Positions 33,728 to 42,122 of a stretch of DNA of 64,000 bases are shown here, in pieces. Each line of letters starts with the position of its first letter. The stretch's first letter is position 1. A program made the translations under genes and the position numbers. Origin of the DNA: Aquirufa nivalisilvae (GTDB lineage: Bacteria; Bacteroidota; Bacteroidia; Cytophagales; Spirosomataceae); NCBI RefSeq assembly GCF_004307455.1, contig NZ_SEWX01000001.1, positions 62,001 through 126,000 on the forward strand, given 5' to 3'. The notes beneath the pieces were generated by a model that saw only the letters and a list, made by a program, of their open reading frames with translations, was not told the origin of the DNA and searched no databases.

Positions 33728-34666
33728 ATGATTAAATCGAACTTATTTCTTGGTTTAAGTTTATTGCTACTCGGATATATTCCAGGTCTAGCACAAAATA
33801 GCGCCTTGCAAACCAGTAAAAAGCCCCCTATTGATAGTACTAAAAGAGATAAAGGGACCCTACAAAGTATCTCTGATGCAGTTGGAAAAGGAAAAGATGA
33901 AAGCGCTAACTGGAAAAAAGAAAGTAAGGTCATTTTATCTGAATTAGGGATTCAAAACATCGGTTCTAAATCAAAAAATAGCCCGAAAAAGAAAAAAGCA
34001 GAAATCAAAGACGAATACGAGGGTGTCAAAACTGAACGACGAATTGGAACATATGGTAGTGGAAATAGAGCAACAGTTGAAGAACTCAATGTGGTAAAAT
34101 ATATTGAAGATGAAGCTGTTAGCCCATATAGTCAAGAAATTTGGTGGTATGACCCTGCTCAATCAAGGGTAGTTAATTCGCCCATCAAAGACAGCAAAAA
34201 CGCCCAAATTTGCCATGGCCCCTATCGAAAATTTGTTCATGAAAATCTAGTAGAAGAAGGCCATTTTTACATGGGGGTCAAAGATGGTCGATGGGAAAAT
34301 TATGGTCAAGAATTTGAACTTGAAAACAAACAATATTACAAAAAGGGTTTCCCTGCGGAGTCCATTATTTCCTATTATGATAAAGAACAGAAAAAGATCA
34401 AAGAAGTTGTCCCAAAGGTTTATGGCAAAATAGTAGGGCAGTTTTTATCTTTTTATCCGAATGGACTACTTAAAGAGGAAGGTAAACTGGATGATAGTGT
34501 TAAGGTAGGTCGATGGAGAGAGTATCATGAAAAAGGAAGTGGAGGAAGATTAAAGAAAGAATGGCGTTATGGAAAGGATAAATTTGATACCTTTGTGCCA
34601 GTTCTAGTGCAAGAGAGAGATAATCAAGCTAAAATTATCTTTCAGAGTACCCAGAAATTTGACTGA
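33728..34666 (+). CDS. Secreted protein with MORN-like repeats, function unknown
   Basis: A 312-residue exported protein with a signal peptide (LFLGLSLLLLGYIPGLAQ, residues 6-23). Residues 25-110 are lysine- and serine-rich and probably unstructured. From about 150 the protein has repeating GRWENYG, YKKGFPAESIISYYD, FLSFYPNGLLKEEGKL and GRWREYHEKG elements, the MORN_2 (antitoxin-like) beta-hairpin pattern. Such repeats occur in many exported Bacteroidota proteins without known function. Its stop overlaps the ATG of the next gene by one base, so the two are co-translated. Confidence 0.75.
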   Translation: MIKSNLFLGLSLLLLGYIPGLAQNSALQTSKKPPIDSTKRDKGTLQSISDAVGKGKDESANWKKESKVILSELGIQNIGSKSKNSPKKKKAEIKDEYEGVKTERRIGTYGSGNRATVEELNVVKYIEDEAVSPYSQEIWWYDPAQSRVVNSPIKDSKNAQICHGPYRKFVHENLVEEGHFYMGVKDGRWENYGQEFELENKQYYKKGFPAESIISYYDKEQKKIKEVVPKVYGKIVGQFLSFYPNGLLKEEGKLDDSVKVGRWREYHEKGSGGRLKKEWRYGKDKFDTFVPVLVQERDNQAKIIFQSTQKFD

Positions 34667-35019
34667 TGAAACAACTAGGTTTTTCTTTATTGGCCTTTGC
34701 CTTTTTGATGGTAGCTACGGTGTATTCGCAGCTTAATTCCATCACGGCTGCCTCCACCATACCTGTTTCAAAAACAACAATTAAGACGGACAACTTAGAA
34801 TCCAAAATGTTCATGGCTCCCTGGGTGGAGCTTTGCGAGGAAGAGGAAGAAGAAGAGGAAGGTAATGCCCAACATGCCTTGTCTGTTTTTACTAAACACG
34901 AAGATTTACAATTCATATTTTATGCTGAATCTATTCAGGATACTCATGTATTTCAGTCTTTTAGGCTAACACATCCCCATTTACAAAGCTTTTCCCCTCC
35001 TCCAGACATGCGTGGTTAA
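34666..35019 (+). CDS. Small exported protein with an acidic stretch, function unknown
   Basis: A 117-residue protein whose ATG shares one base with the preceding stop (TGATG). A hydrophobic N-terminus (LGFSLLAFAFLMVATVYS) is a likely signal peptide. Residues 58-66 are a run of Glu after WVELCEE. The end reads SFSPPPDMRG, a tail I have met in other small Bacteroidota unknowns. No domain is recognised. An opposite-strand open frame at 34635-34916 is poly-Ser because of the Glu codons and is not credible. Coupled expression with the MORN-like protein suggests a shared role at the cell surface or in the periplasm. Confidence 0.65.
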   Translation: MKQLGFSLLAFAFLMVATVYSQLNSITAASTIPVSKTTIKTDNLESKMFMAPWVELCEEEEEEEEGNAQHALSVFTKHEDLQFIFYAESIQDTHVFQSFRLTHPHLQSFSPPPDMRG

Positions 35020-35063
35020 TCTCCATTTCAATTTATTGTAGATTTTAATCAAACCACATTTAT

Positions 35064-36593
35064 ATGTCATTCAAGAATTATATTCAATCCTTCGCGCAGG
35101 GGGATTGGAAATCAGGAATTGCGGTCTTTCTGGTCGCATTGCCCTTATGCCTAGGTATAGCTTTGGCTTCGGGTGCTCCTCTACTTGCCGGATTAATTGC
35201 CGGTATCATTGGTGGTACCATCGTTTCATGGGCCTCCGGTTCTCAATTATCAGTTAGTGGACCTGCGGCTGGTCTAACCATCATTGTAGCCAATGCTATT
35301 TTAGATATAGGGTCATTTGCCGGTTTTTTAGTCATTGTTATTTTAGCAGGGATCATTCAAGTGGTTCTAGGATTAGCTAAAATGGGAAAATTAGGAAGTT
35401 TTTTCCCCTCATCGGTTATTCGAGGAATGTTGGTGGCGATAGGTATCGTGATCATCTTGAAACAAATCCCTCATGCCATTGGTGATGATTTAGACTTCAT
35501 CGGAGAGTTTGAATTTAACCAAAGTGCAGATGGCCAAAATACCTTCAGTGAATTAATTGGCTCACTTTTATCCATTAATCCTGGGGCATTAATCATTGCT
35601 TTAGGAGGCTTACTTCTACTGTTTTCGTGGACACCCCTTAGTAAAAAAGTACCCCTACTTTCTCAGCTTCCCGCTTCCTTATTTGTAGTCATATTGGGAA
35701 TCTTAATCAACACGGCTTATGGCATGTGGATACCTGAATGGTATTTAGGAAACTCAAAAGAACACATGGTAGGATTACCTCTTTTTTCGAGTTTAGCTGA
35801 AATAGGTCAAGCCATGGTTTTCCCTGATTGGGCACTGCTCAGCAATCCCAAAGTATATAGCCTAGCCATTACTTTAGCTTTGGTAGCCAGTTTAGAATCT
35901 TTGCTTTCTTTAGAAGCTACAGACTCATTGGATCCAGCTAAAAGAATTTCTTCCGCTGATCGAGAATTAGTCGCCCAAGGAGTAGGTAATATTTTTTCTG
36001 GCTTTTTAGGTGGCTTACCTATCACTTCAGTGATTGTACGTTCTTCTACCAACGTATACGCAGGAGGGAAGAGTAAAATGTCAGGATTTTTTCATGGAAT
36101 TCTCTTATTATTAGCGGTGTTATTACTGCCCCAATATTTGAACAAAATTCCATTGGCCTGCTTAGCGAGCATCCTTTTATACACAGGATATAAATTAGCG
36201 CATCCTTCCCAGTTCAAAAAAGTAATATCGGAAGGTTGGAAACAATGGATTCCATTTATCATCACCATTGTGGTGGTTGTCATGGTTGACCTACTTTGGG
36301 GTATTTTTATAGGAACCATTGTAGGAATTGGTTTTGTTATTGTGACCAATTACTCCTCCGTTTTTTCTATTTTCAGTAATGGAAATGAGATTTTGATTAA
36401 ATTCCAAAAAGACGTCACCTTTTTACATAAAATGGCTTTAAAAGAAACTTTTCGCAAAATCCCTTCTGGCTCAGATGTGTATATTGACACAACGAAAGTT
36501 CATTTTATAGACCATGATATTCAATTATTAATTCAAGAATTTATTAACACCGCTCACGAAAGAGGCATAGAAGCTGAAATCAAAAAGAAATAA
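35064..36593 (+). CDS. SulP-family anion transporter, probably bicarbonate
   Basis: A 509-residue inner-membrane transporter of the SLC26/SulP family with about 12-14 hydrophobic segments. The SulP signature region is ALPLCLGIALASGAPLLAGLIAG (in part, residues 25-47), followed by SGPAAGLTIIVA; ADRELVAQGVGNIFSGFLGGLP is also typical. A C-terminal STAS-like domain (about 440-509, DVYIDTTKVHFIDHDI) is shortened. The beta-carbonic anhydrase gene starts 3 bases after its stop, and SulP-carbonic anhydrase pairs are known in bicarbonate import, so bicarbonate is the likeliest substrate; sulfate cannot be excluded. A -7-like TAGATTTT lies at 35039-35046. Confidence 0.9.
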   Translation: MSFKNYIQSFAQGDWKSGIAVFLVALPLCLGIALASGAPLLAGLIAGIIGGTIVSWASGSQLSVSGPAAGLTIIVANAILDIGSFAGFLVIVILAGIIQVVLGLAKMGKLGSFFPSSVIRGMLVAIGIVIILKQIPHAIGDDLDFIGEFEFNQSADGQNTFSELIGSLLSINPGALIIALGGLLLLFSWTPLSKKVPLLSQLPASLFVVILGILINTAYGMWIPEWYLGNSKEHMVGLPLFSSLAEIGQAMVFPDWALLSNPKVYSLAITLALVASLESLLSLEATDSLDPAKRISSADRELVAQGVGNIFSGFLGGLPITSVIVRSSTNVYAGGKSKMSGFFHGILLLLAVLLLPQYLNKIPLACLASILLYTGYKLAHPSQFKKVISEGWKQWIPFIITIVVVVMVDLLWGIFIGTIVGIGFVIVTNYSSVFSIFSNGNEILIKFQKDVTFLHKMALKETFRKIPSGSDVYIDTTKVHFIDHDIQLLIQEFINTAHERGIEAEIKKK

Positions 36594-36595
36594 AC

Positions 36596-37237
36596 ATGAA
36601 AGAATATAAAAAACTCCTATTAAGTAATAAAGCTTGGGCCTCTGATAAATTAGCCGTAGATGAGCATTATTTTGACAATCTTTCCAAAGACCAAAAACCT
36701 CTTTTTCTTTGGATCGGTTGTGCTGACAGTCGGGTTCCAGCAGAAGATATAACCAATTCTAACCCAGGCGACATTTTTGTCCATAGAAATGTGGCCAATA
36801 TGGTGGTACATACTGACATGAACTTACTTTCCGTATTACAATATGCGGTGGAAGTTTTACAAGTAAAGCACGTGATTGTTTGCGGGCATTACAATTGCGG
36901 GGGTGTACGTGCAGCTATGACCAACAAAGATTATGGTTTGATTAATAAATGGTTGAGAAACATCAAGGAGGTTTACGAAAAGAATTTCAATGAAATTAAA
37001 GAACTTCCCAGTGAAAAAGAGCAATTTGATCGATTAGTTGAATTGAACGTTAAGGAACAAGTGCTCAACTTAGCGAAGACAACTATTGTACAAAAATCAT
37101 GGAAAAAATTCGAATACCCATACCTACATGGATGGGTATTCGATATGCATCATGGTGAGATTAAAGAGATATTGAACATAAATCCAAATGAATGGCAAAG
37201 TTCTGTGTTCTCTTTCAATTTCGACGAAGAATTATAA
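36596..37237 (+). CDS. Beta-class carbonic anhydrase
   Basis: A 213-residue zinc enzyme that hydrates CO2. Zinc ligands C42, H98 and C101 are in [11 protein letters not shown] and [11 protein letters not shown]44 and R46 form the catalytic dyad. The C-terminal half shows the usual [12 protein letters not shown] helix and [13 protein letters not shown]. Length matches the 'can'-type enzymes. It forms a two-gene unit with the SulP transporter and overlaps the convergent aspS end by 6 bp at TTATAA. Confidence 0.95.
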   Translation: MKEYKKLLLSNKAWASDKLAVDEHYFDNLSKDQKPLFLWIGCADSRVPAEDITNSNPGDIFVHRNVANMVVHTDMNLLSVLQYAVEVLQVKHVIVCGHYNCGGVRAAMTNKDYGLINKWLRNIKEVYEKNFNEIKELPSEKEQFDRLVELNVKEQVLNLAKTTIVQKSWKKFEYPYLHGWVFDMHHGEIKEILNINPNEWQSSVFSFNFDEEL

Positions 37238-38992
37238 ATCCGTCTTAATTTTTAGTTCCTTTAATTGTGCAGGGGCAAGGGGTGACGGTGAGTCAATCAT
37301 CACATCCCTACCTGCATTATTTTTAGGGAATGCAATATAATCACGTATCGATTCTGAACCTCCAAACAAAGAACATAGGCGGTCAAAACCAAAGGCTAAA
37401 CCACCATGAGGAGGTGCTCCATACTCAAATGCATCCAGTAAAAAGCCAAATTGGGCTTTTGCTTCTTCCTCTGTAAATCCTAAGACTTCAAACATCGTAG
37501 ATTGAAGTTCTTTTTGGAAGATACGAATTGATCCTCCTCCCACTTCTACGCCATTCACTACTAAATCATAGGCATTAGCTCTTACCTTACCCAAATCTCC
37601 CGCCAACATCAAAGGAATATCTTCCGGCTTAGGACTTGTAAATGGATGGTGCATCGCAAACCAACGATTTTCTTCTTCACTGTATTCCAATAAAGGAAAA
37701 TCAACTACCCAATGTACTTTATAATTGTTCGGATCACGCAATCCCATGCGAGTACCCATTTCTAATCTCAATTCATTCAATTGCTTACGCACCTTATCCC
37801 CTTCTCCACTTAAAATCAGGATCAAATCTCCTGGTTCGGATTGAAAGGCCTCAGACCATTTTTTCAAATCTTCTTCCCCATAAAATTTATCAACGGATGA
37901 CTTCAATCCATCAGCTTGATGACGTACATAGATTAATCCTTTGGCCCCAATTTGTGGACGACGAACAAAATCAGTTAACTCATCTACTTGCTTGCGGGTA
38001 TACTCAGCAGCACCTTTCACACAGATACCAATGACATGAGAAGCAGAATCAAATACTTGAAAATCTTTGCCTGAAGTCAGATCATTTTCTTCCCCTTTCA
38101 GTTCCACAAAATGCATATCAAAACGAATATCAGGCTTATCAGAACCATAATATTTCATGGCATCTGCATAAGTCATTCGAGATACTTCACCTATATCCAA
38201 TCCTTTCACTTGTAAAAACAAATGACGGATCAAACCTTCAAACATATTCAGGATATCTTCTTGCTCCACGAAAGACATTTCACAGTCGATCTGTGTAAAC
38301 TCAGGTTGTCTATCTGCACGTAAATCTTCATCTCTAAAACACTTCACCAATTGATAGTAACGGTCAAAACCTGAAACCATTAACAATTGCTTAAAGGTTT
38401 GTGGAGATTGCGGTAAAGCATAAAATTCCCCTGGATTCATACGTGATGGAACGACAAAATCACGAGCTCCTTCTGGAGTGGATTTAATCAAAACGGGTGT
38501 TTCTACTTCAATGAAATCAGCATCATCCAAATAACGACGCACTTCTTTAGCTACGGTATGACGCAAGCGTAAACTTTCACGAATAGGTGTACGACGAAGG
38601 TCAAGGTAGCGATATTTCATGCGCACATCTTCTCCTCCATCCGTCTCGTCTTCAATCAAGAATGGAGGTAATTTAGCAGGATTAAGGACTTTTATTTCAC
38701 TCACCTTGATCTCAATATCTCCAGTGGCTAACTTATCATTCTTAGCTAGTCGCTCTACAACTACTCCTTTTGCCTCCACGACAAATTCTCTACCCAAATT
38801 ACGAGCCATTGCTAGAGCCTCTGAACTCGATTTCCCCTCCTCTAACATCAACTGAGTAATGCCATAACGATCACGTAAATCAACCCAAATCATTCCCCCT
38901 TTATCTCTTGTCCGCTGTATCCAACCACATAAGGTAACTTCTTGCCCTACATGATCCAATCGTAATTCGCCATTCGTATGAGTGCGTAGCAT
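37232..38992 (-). CDS. aspS: Aspartyl-tRNA synthetase
   Basis: A 586-residue class IIb synthetase that charges tRNA-Asp. The N-terminal anticodon-binding OB fold ([20 protein letters not shown]) is followed by the class II core: motif 2 in [18 protein letters not shown] and motif 3 in [15 protein letters not shown]. The bacterial insertion (GAD) domain lies between. Length is that of bacterial-type AspRS. The organism's need for a separate asparaginylation route cannot be judged from here. A -7 box is 30 bp upstream. Confidence 0.97.
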   Translation of the reverse strand: MLRTHTNGELRLDHVGQEVTLCGWIQRTRDKGGMIWVDLRDRYGITQLMLEEGKSSSEALAMARNLGREFVVEAKGVVVERLAKNDKLATGDIEIKVSEIKVLNPAKLPPFLIEDETDGGEDVRMKYRYLDLRRTPIRESLRLRHTVAKEVRRYLDDADFIEVETPVLIKSTPEGARDFVVPSRMNPGEFYALPQSPQTFKQLLMVSGFDRYYQLVKCFRDEDLRADRQPEFTQIDCEMSFVEQEDILNMFEGLIRHLFLQVKGLDIGEVSRMTYADAMKYYGSDKPDIRFDMHFVELKGEENDLTSGKDFQVFDSASHVIGICVKGAAEYTRKQVDELTDFVRRPQIGAKGLIYVRHQADGLKSSVDKFYGEEDLKKWSEAFQSEPGDLILILSGEGDKVRKQLNELRLEMGTRMGLRDPNNYKVHWVVDFPLLEYSEEENRWFAMHHPFTSPKPEDIPLMLAGDLGKVRANAYDLVVNGVEVGGGSIRIFQKELQSTMFEVLGFTEEEAKAQFGFLLDAFEYGAPPHGGLAFGFDRLCSLFGGSESIRDYIAFPKNNAGRDVMIDSPSPLAPAQLKELKIKTDL

Positions 38993-39021
38993 AGTTTATT
39001 CTCAGATTAAAAAAATTTGTG

Positions 39022-39029
39022 CAAAATTA
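39022..39029 (-). promoter_or_regulatory. -7 box of aspS
   Basis: On the minus strand this is TAATTTTG followed by C, a perfect match, with a leader of about 22 nt. No clear -33 box. Confidence 0.5.
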
Positions 39030-39091
39030 CGGAAAATATCTGTTTTAAACATTTTGTCCTTTTAATAAGTTAGACCCAATTGAGAAATATC

Positions 39092-40567
39092 ATGACTATG
39101 AAACAAGTTGGGGTTGTTGGATCAGGTGTTGGAGGATTAGCTTTTGCAATCCGCATGGCTTGTTTAGGACATCAAGTTCAGGTATTTGAAGCTAATTCTT
39201 TTCCAGGTGGTAAACTATCCGAATTTCAAATCAATGGCTTTCGATTTGATGCTGGTCCTTCGCTATTTACCCTACCACATTTAGTGGATGAGCTATTTAC
39301 GTTGGCTAATAAAAACCCGAGAGACTATTTTGATTATCAGCGATTACCTGAGGTTTGCCGCTATTTTTGGGAAGATCACACTCGCCTTATAACCTTACAA
39401 AATGCTGCGGATACAGCACATGAAATAGCTAAGAATTTGGGAGAAAATGAGAAAAATGTTCTCGATTTCATCTTGGGTTTACAAGAAAAATACCAAATCA
39501 TTTCAGAGCTCTTTCTGGAGAATTCCTTACATCAAGCTAGCACTTGGCTTAGCAAAAAAGCCTGGAATGGTTATCTGAACATCCCACATTTGGGCATGTT
39601 TTCTACCATGCACCATGCGCACAAAAATCGATTTAAGAATGCTAAAACGGTTCAATTATTCGATCGCTATGCCACTTACAATGGATCAGATCCCTACCAA
39701 ACTCCCGCTACTTTATCCATCATTCCTCATTTGGAATACAACATTGGCGCTTTTTTTCCAAGTGGAGGCATGATTGCTATTACCCAATCTTTGTACCAAC
39801 TAGCCACCGATTTAGGCGTGCAATTTCATTTTAATGAAAAAGTCAATAGAATACTTTGTGAAAATAAACAAGCAGTTGGTCTTGAAACAGCTCAAGGAGA
39901 ATATCCATTTGATATACTAGCAAGTAATATGGATATCCGTCCATCCTATCAACAATTATTGCCAGATCAAATTCAACCAAAAAGACTCCTACAACAAGAA
40001 AAATCAAGCTCAGGGATAATCTTTTATTGGGGAATGAGTAAACAATGGGATGAATTAGGGGTACATAACATTTTCTTCTCAGAACAATATCAAGCAGAAT
40101 TTAAGGCCCTATTTACCGACAAAACCTTATCGAGTGACCCCACCGTATATCTCCATATCTCTAGTAAAGTTGCCCCTGAAGATGCACCAGTGGGTGGAGA
40201 AAATTGGTTTATTTTAATCAATGCCCCTGCCAATGAAGGTCAAAATTGGGATGAATTATTACGACTAACTCGAGAAAGAGTCATTCAAAAAATCAGTCGG
40301 GCTTTGGGTGAAGATATTAGCTCCTACATCGTCGTTGAGGATTATTTAGATCCGAGAAGAATTGAAGAAAGAACATCATCCTCAGGTGGCGCTCTGTATG
40401 GCAATGCTTCCAACAATCGTTTTGCTGCCTTTTTGCGTCACCCAAATTACCGAAGTGCTATCAAAAACCTGTATTGGATTGGAGGAAGTGTACACCCAGG
40501 TGGCGGAATCCCACTTTGCTTATCTTCTGCCAAAATTGCCGCCAAGCTTTTTCAAGAAAATGCGTAA
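39092..40567 (+). CDS. CrtI/CrtD-type carotenoid desaturase (FAD-dependent)
   Basis: A 491-residue flavoprotein of the phytoene-desaturase family. The dinucleotide-binding motif VVGSGVGGLAFAIRMA is at the start and FDAGPSLFTLP follows; the C-terminal FAD segment is LYWIGGSVHPGGGIPLCLSSAKIA. The GGSVHPGGGIP form and the lack of other crt genes nearby favour a CrtD-like (hydroxycarotenoid 3,4-desaturase) role over CrtI, but this is not certain. The start is set at ATG 39092 (an ATG at 39098 is also possible); a TTG at 39080 would add four residues. DUF4293 follows 22 bp downstream. Confidence 0.85.
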   Translation: MTMKQVGVVGSGVGGLAFAIRMACLGHQVQVFEANSFPGGKLSEFQINGFRFDAGPSLFTLPHLVDELFTLANKNPRDYFDYQRLPEVCRYFWEDHTRLITLQNAADTAHEIAKNLGENEKNVLDFILGLQEKYQIISELFLENSLHQASTWLSKKAWNGYLNIPHLGMFSTMHHAHKNRFKNAKTVQLFDRYATYNGSDPYQTPATLSIIPHLEYNIGAFFPSGGMIAITQSLYQLATDLGVQFHFNEKVNRILCENKQAVGLETAQGEYPFDILASNMDIRPSYQQLLPDQIQPKRLLQQEKSSSGIIFYWGMSKQWDELGVHNIFFSEQYQAEFKALFTDKTLSSDPTVYLHISSKVAPEDAPVGGENWFILINAPANEGQNWDELLRLTRERVIQKISRALGEDISSYIVVEDYLDPRRIEERTSSSGGALYGNASNNRFAAFLRHPNYRSAIKNLYWIGGSVHPGGGIPLCLSSAKIAAKLFQENA

Positions 40568-40589
40568 TTTCGCAGAAAATTGAAATAAC

Positions 40590-41063
40590 ATGATTCAAAG
40601 ACCCCAATCTATTTTCTTACTCATTGTTCTTATTGCCGAAATTTTAGTCATAGCAGGCTGGCCATTATGGACCAAAACTGGTATGTCTGGTGAAACGGCA
40701 CAAGTGTTTATCTCGGAATGGACTTCTCAGATCCAAGGAAAAGCACAGGTAGAAGCCAATTACATTCCGCTGGTTTTGCTATTGATTTCGGTAGCATTGA
40801 CAGCCTATATTTTGTTCCAATTTAAAAACAGAATGCGCCAAATGGCATTGGGATTAGTGAATTCCATGTTAATTGCGGCCACCATGGGATATAGTTTTTA
40901 TACTATTTATAAAAAAACGATTCCTTTGTTTAACCCAGAAATGCAAGGAGCTTATGACCTAGGATTTTATGCCCTAATTGTAGCCCTATTAGCTAATATG
41001 ATCGCTAATCGTTTGATTCGTAAAGATGAAATGTTAGTACAATCATCCAATCGGATGCGCTAA
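40590..41063 (+). CDS. DUF4293 family membrane protein
   Basis: A 157-residue inner-membrane protein with four predicted helices: SIFLLIVLIAEILVIAGW, IPLVLLLISVALTAYILF, ALGLVNSMLIAATMGYSFY and LGFYALIVALLANMIA. The start MIQRPQSIFL is diagnostic of the DUF4293 family, which is restricted to Bacteroidota as far as I know and has no assigned function. It sits downstream of the carotenoid desaturase and two bases from the convergent kdsD stop. Confidence 0.85.
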   Translation: MIQRPQSIFLLIVLIAEILVIAGWPLWTKTGMSGETAQVFISEWTSQIQGKAQVEANYIPLVLLLISVALTAYILFQFKNRMRQMALGLVNSMLIAATMGYSFYTIYKKTIPLFNPEMQGAYDLGFYALIVALLANMIANRLIRKDEMLVQSSNRMR

Positions 41064-41065
41064 TA

Positions 41066-42034
41066 TTATACGATTCCCTCACGTAGAAGGTCGTGGAGAT
41101 GAATAAATCCCACGGCCTTTTCATTTTCAAGAACAACCAACTGTGTGATATTTTTTTCTTGCATGATGGCCAAAGCCTCTGTTGCAAATGCTTCCGATGA
41201 AATGGTTTTGGGGTTGGAATTCATCATTTGAACAATCTGGATATTCGCCCAGTCTTGTTGTTTTTCCAGCATCCGACGAACATCTCCATCGGTAATAATT
41301 CCCAATAATTCCTGCTTTTCGTTCATCACGGTAGTGGCTCCTAATCTCTTGGAACTAATTTCATGAATTGCCTCTTGGATACTGGCTTGAGGTAAAATAC
41401 ATGGAAACTCGTGCTGTGGATAAATATCCGCTACTTTTAAATACAAACGTTTACCCAAAGCCCCACCAGGGTGATATTTGGCAAAATCTTGAGAAGTAAA
41501 ACCTTTGCATTCCAACAAACATACAGCCAAGGCATCTCCCAAAGCTAGGGCTACTGTGGTAGATGTGGTAGGTGCTAAATTCAACAAATCAGCTTCTTCA
41601 TCCGCTTGAGCGTGGAGTACAAAATCAGATTGCAGAGCTAAATATGATTGTTTATTGGAAACCATCGCAATGAGGGAAACTCCCAATCTCTTAATTAGGG
41701 GCACTAAAACCTTAATTTCTGGTGTATCTCCTGATTTAGATATACAAATAACCGAATCTCCACGTTGTATCATCCCCAAATCTCCATGGATAGCATCTGC
41801 TGCATGCATGAACAAAGCTGGACTTCCTGTGGAATTGAGGGTAGCCACAATTTTCTGAGCTATTAAAGCTGATTTGCCTATGCCAGTGAAGACAATTCTT
41901 CCAGGACTTGCCAATAAATGTTCCACACAAGCTTCAAATTCAGAATTTATAGCAGCACTAACTTGTAAAATAGCTTCTGCTTCTTGGGTTAAAACTTTTT
42001 TTGCTGTGGATTGAATATTTTTGTTTAATTTCAA
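41066..42034 (-). CDS. kdsD: D-arabinose 5-phosphate isomerase (KpsF/GutQ family)
   Basis: A protein of about 322 residues: a SIS sugar-isomerase domain (GRIVFTGIGKSALIAQKIVATLNSTG in part, CISKSGDTPEI) and two CBS domains (ATTVMNEKQELLGIITDGDVRRML; the second ends GFIHLHDLLREG). It converts ribulose 5-phosphate to arabinose 5-phosphate for Kdo synthesis in lipopolysaccharide. No ATG is available near the start. A TTG at 42058 would add eight residues but is part of a perfect -7 box (42056-42063) and so lies upstream of the transcript. TTG 42034 is the better start (MKLNKNIQS). Confidence 0.9.
   Translation of the reverse strand: MKLNKNIQSTAKKVLTQEAEAILQVSAAINSEFEACVEHLLASPGRIVFTGIGKSALIAQKIVATLNSTGSPALFMHAADAIHGDLGMIQRGDSVICISKSGDTPEIKVLVPLIKRLGVSLIAMVSNKQSYLALQSDFVLHAQADEEADLLNLAPTTSTTVALALGDALAVCLLECKGFTSQDFAKYHPGGALGKRLYLKVADIYPQHEFPCILPQASIQEAIHEISSKRLGATTVMNEKQELLGIITDGDVRRMLEKQQDWANIQIVQMMNSNPKTISSEAFATEALAIMQEKNITQLVVLENEKAVGFIHLHDLLREGIV
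41087..41118 (+). terminator. Probable terminator for desaturase/DUF4293, inside kdsD
   Basis: AAGGTCGTGG (41087-41096) and CCACGGCCTT (41109-41118) pair over 10 positions with one G-U wobble, followed by TTTCATTTT. It starts 23 bp after the DUF4293 stop but encodes the last residues of kdsD on the other strand. Confidence 0.55.
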
Positions 42035-42055
42035 TTTTAGTAGAATTTGAGAACA

Positions 42056-42063
42056 CAAAGTTA
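42056..42063 (-). promoter_or_regulatory. -7 box of kdsD
   Basis: On the minus strand this reads TAACTTTG, a perfect match. It contains the TTG at 42058 that would otherwise be an apparent start codon. Transcription would begin near 42050, some 15 bases before TTG 42034. Confidence 0.55.
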
Positions 42064-42122
42064 ATTAACTATGTACGAATAATTCTGCTACATTGTGAAA
42101 CATACCAGTAGTTCCTAAAATT

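Noticed and set aside
34635-34916. Minus-strand frame opposite the acidic exported protein
   Set aside because: Its poly-Ser run is the antisense of GAA/GAG codons; the plus-strand gene has a signal peptide and is coupled to its upstream neighbour.
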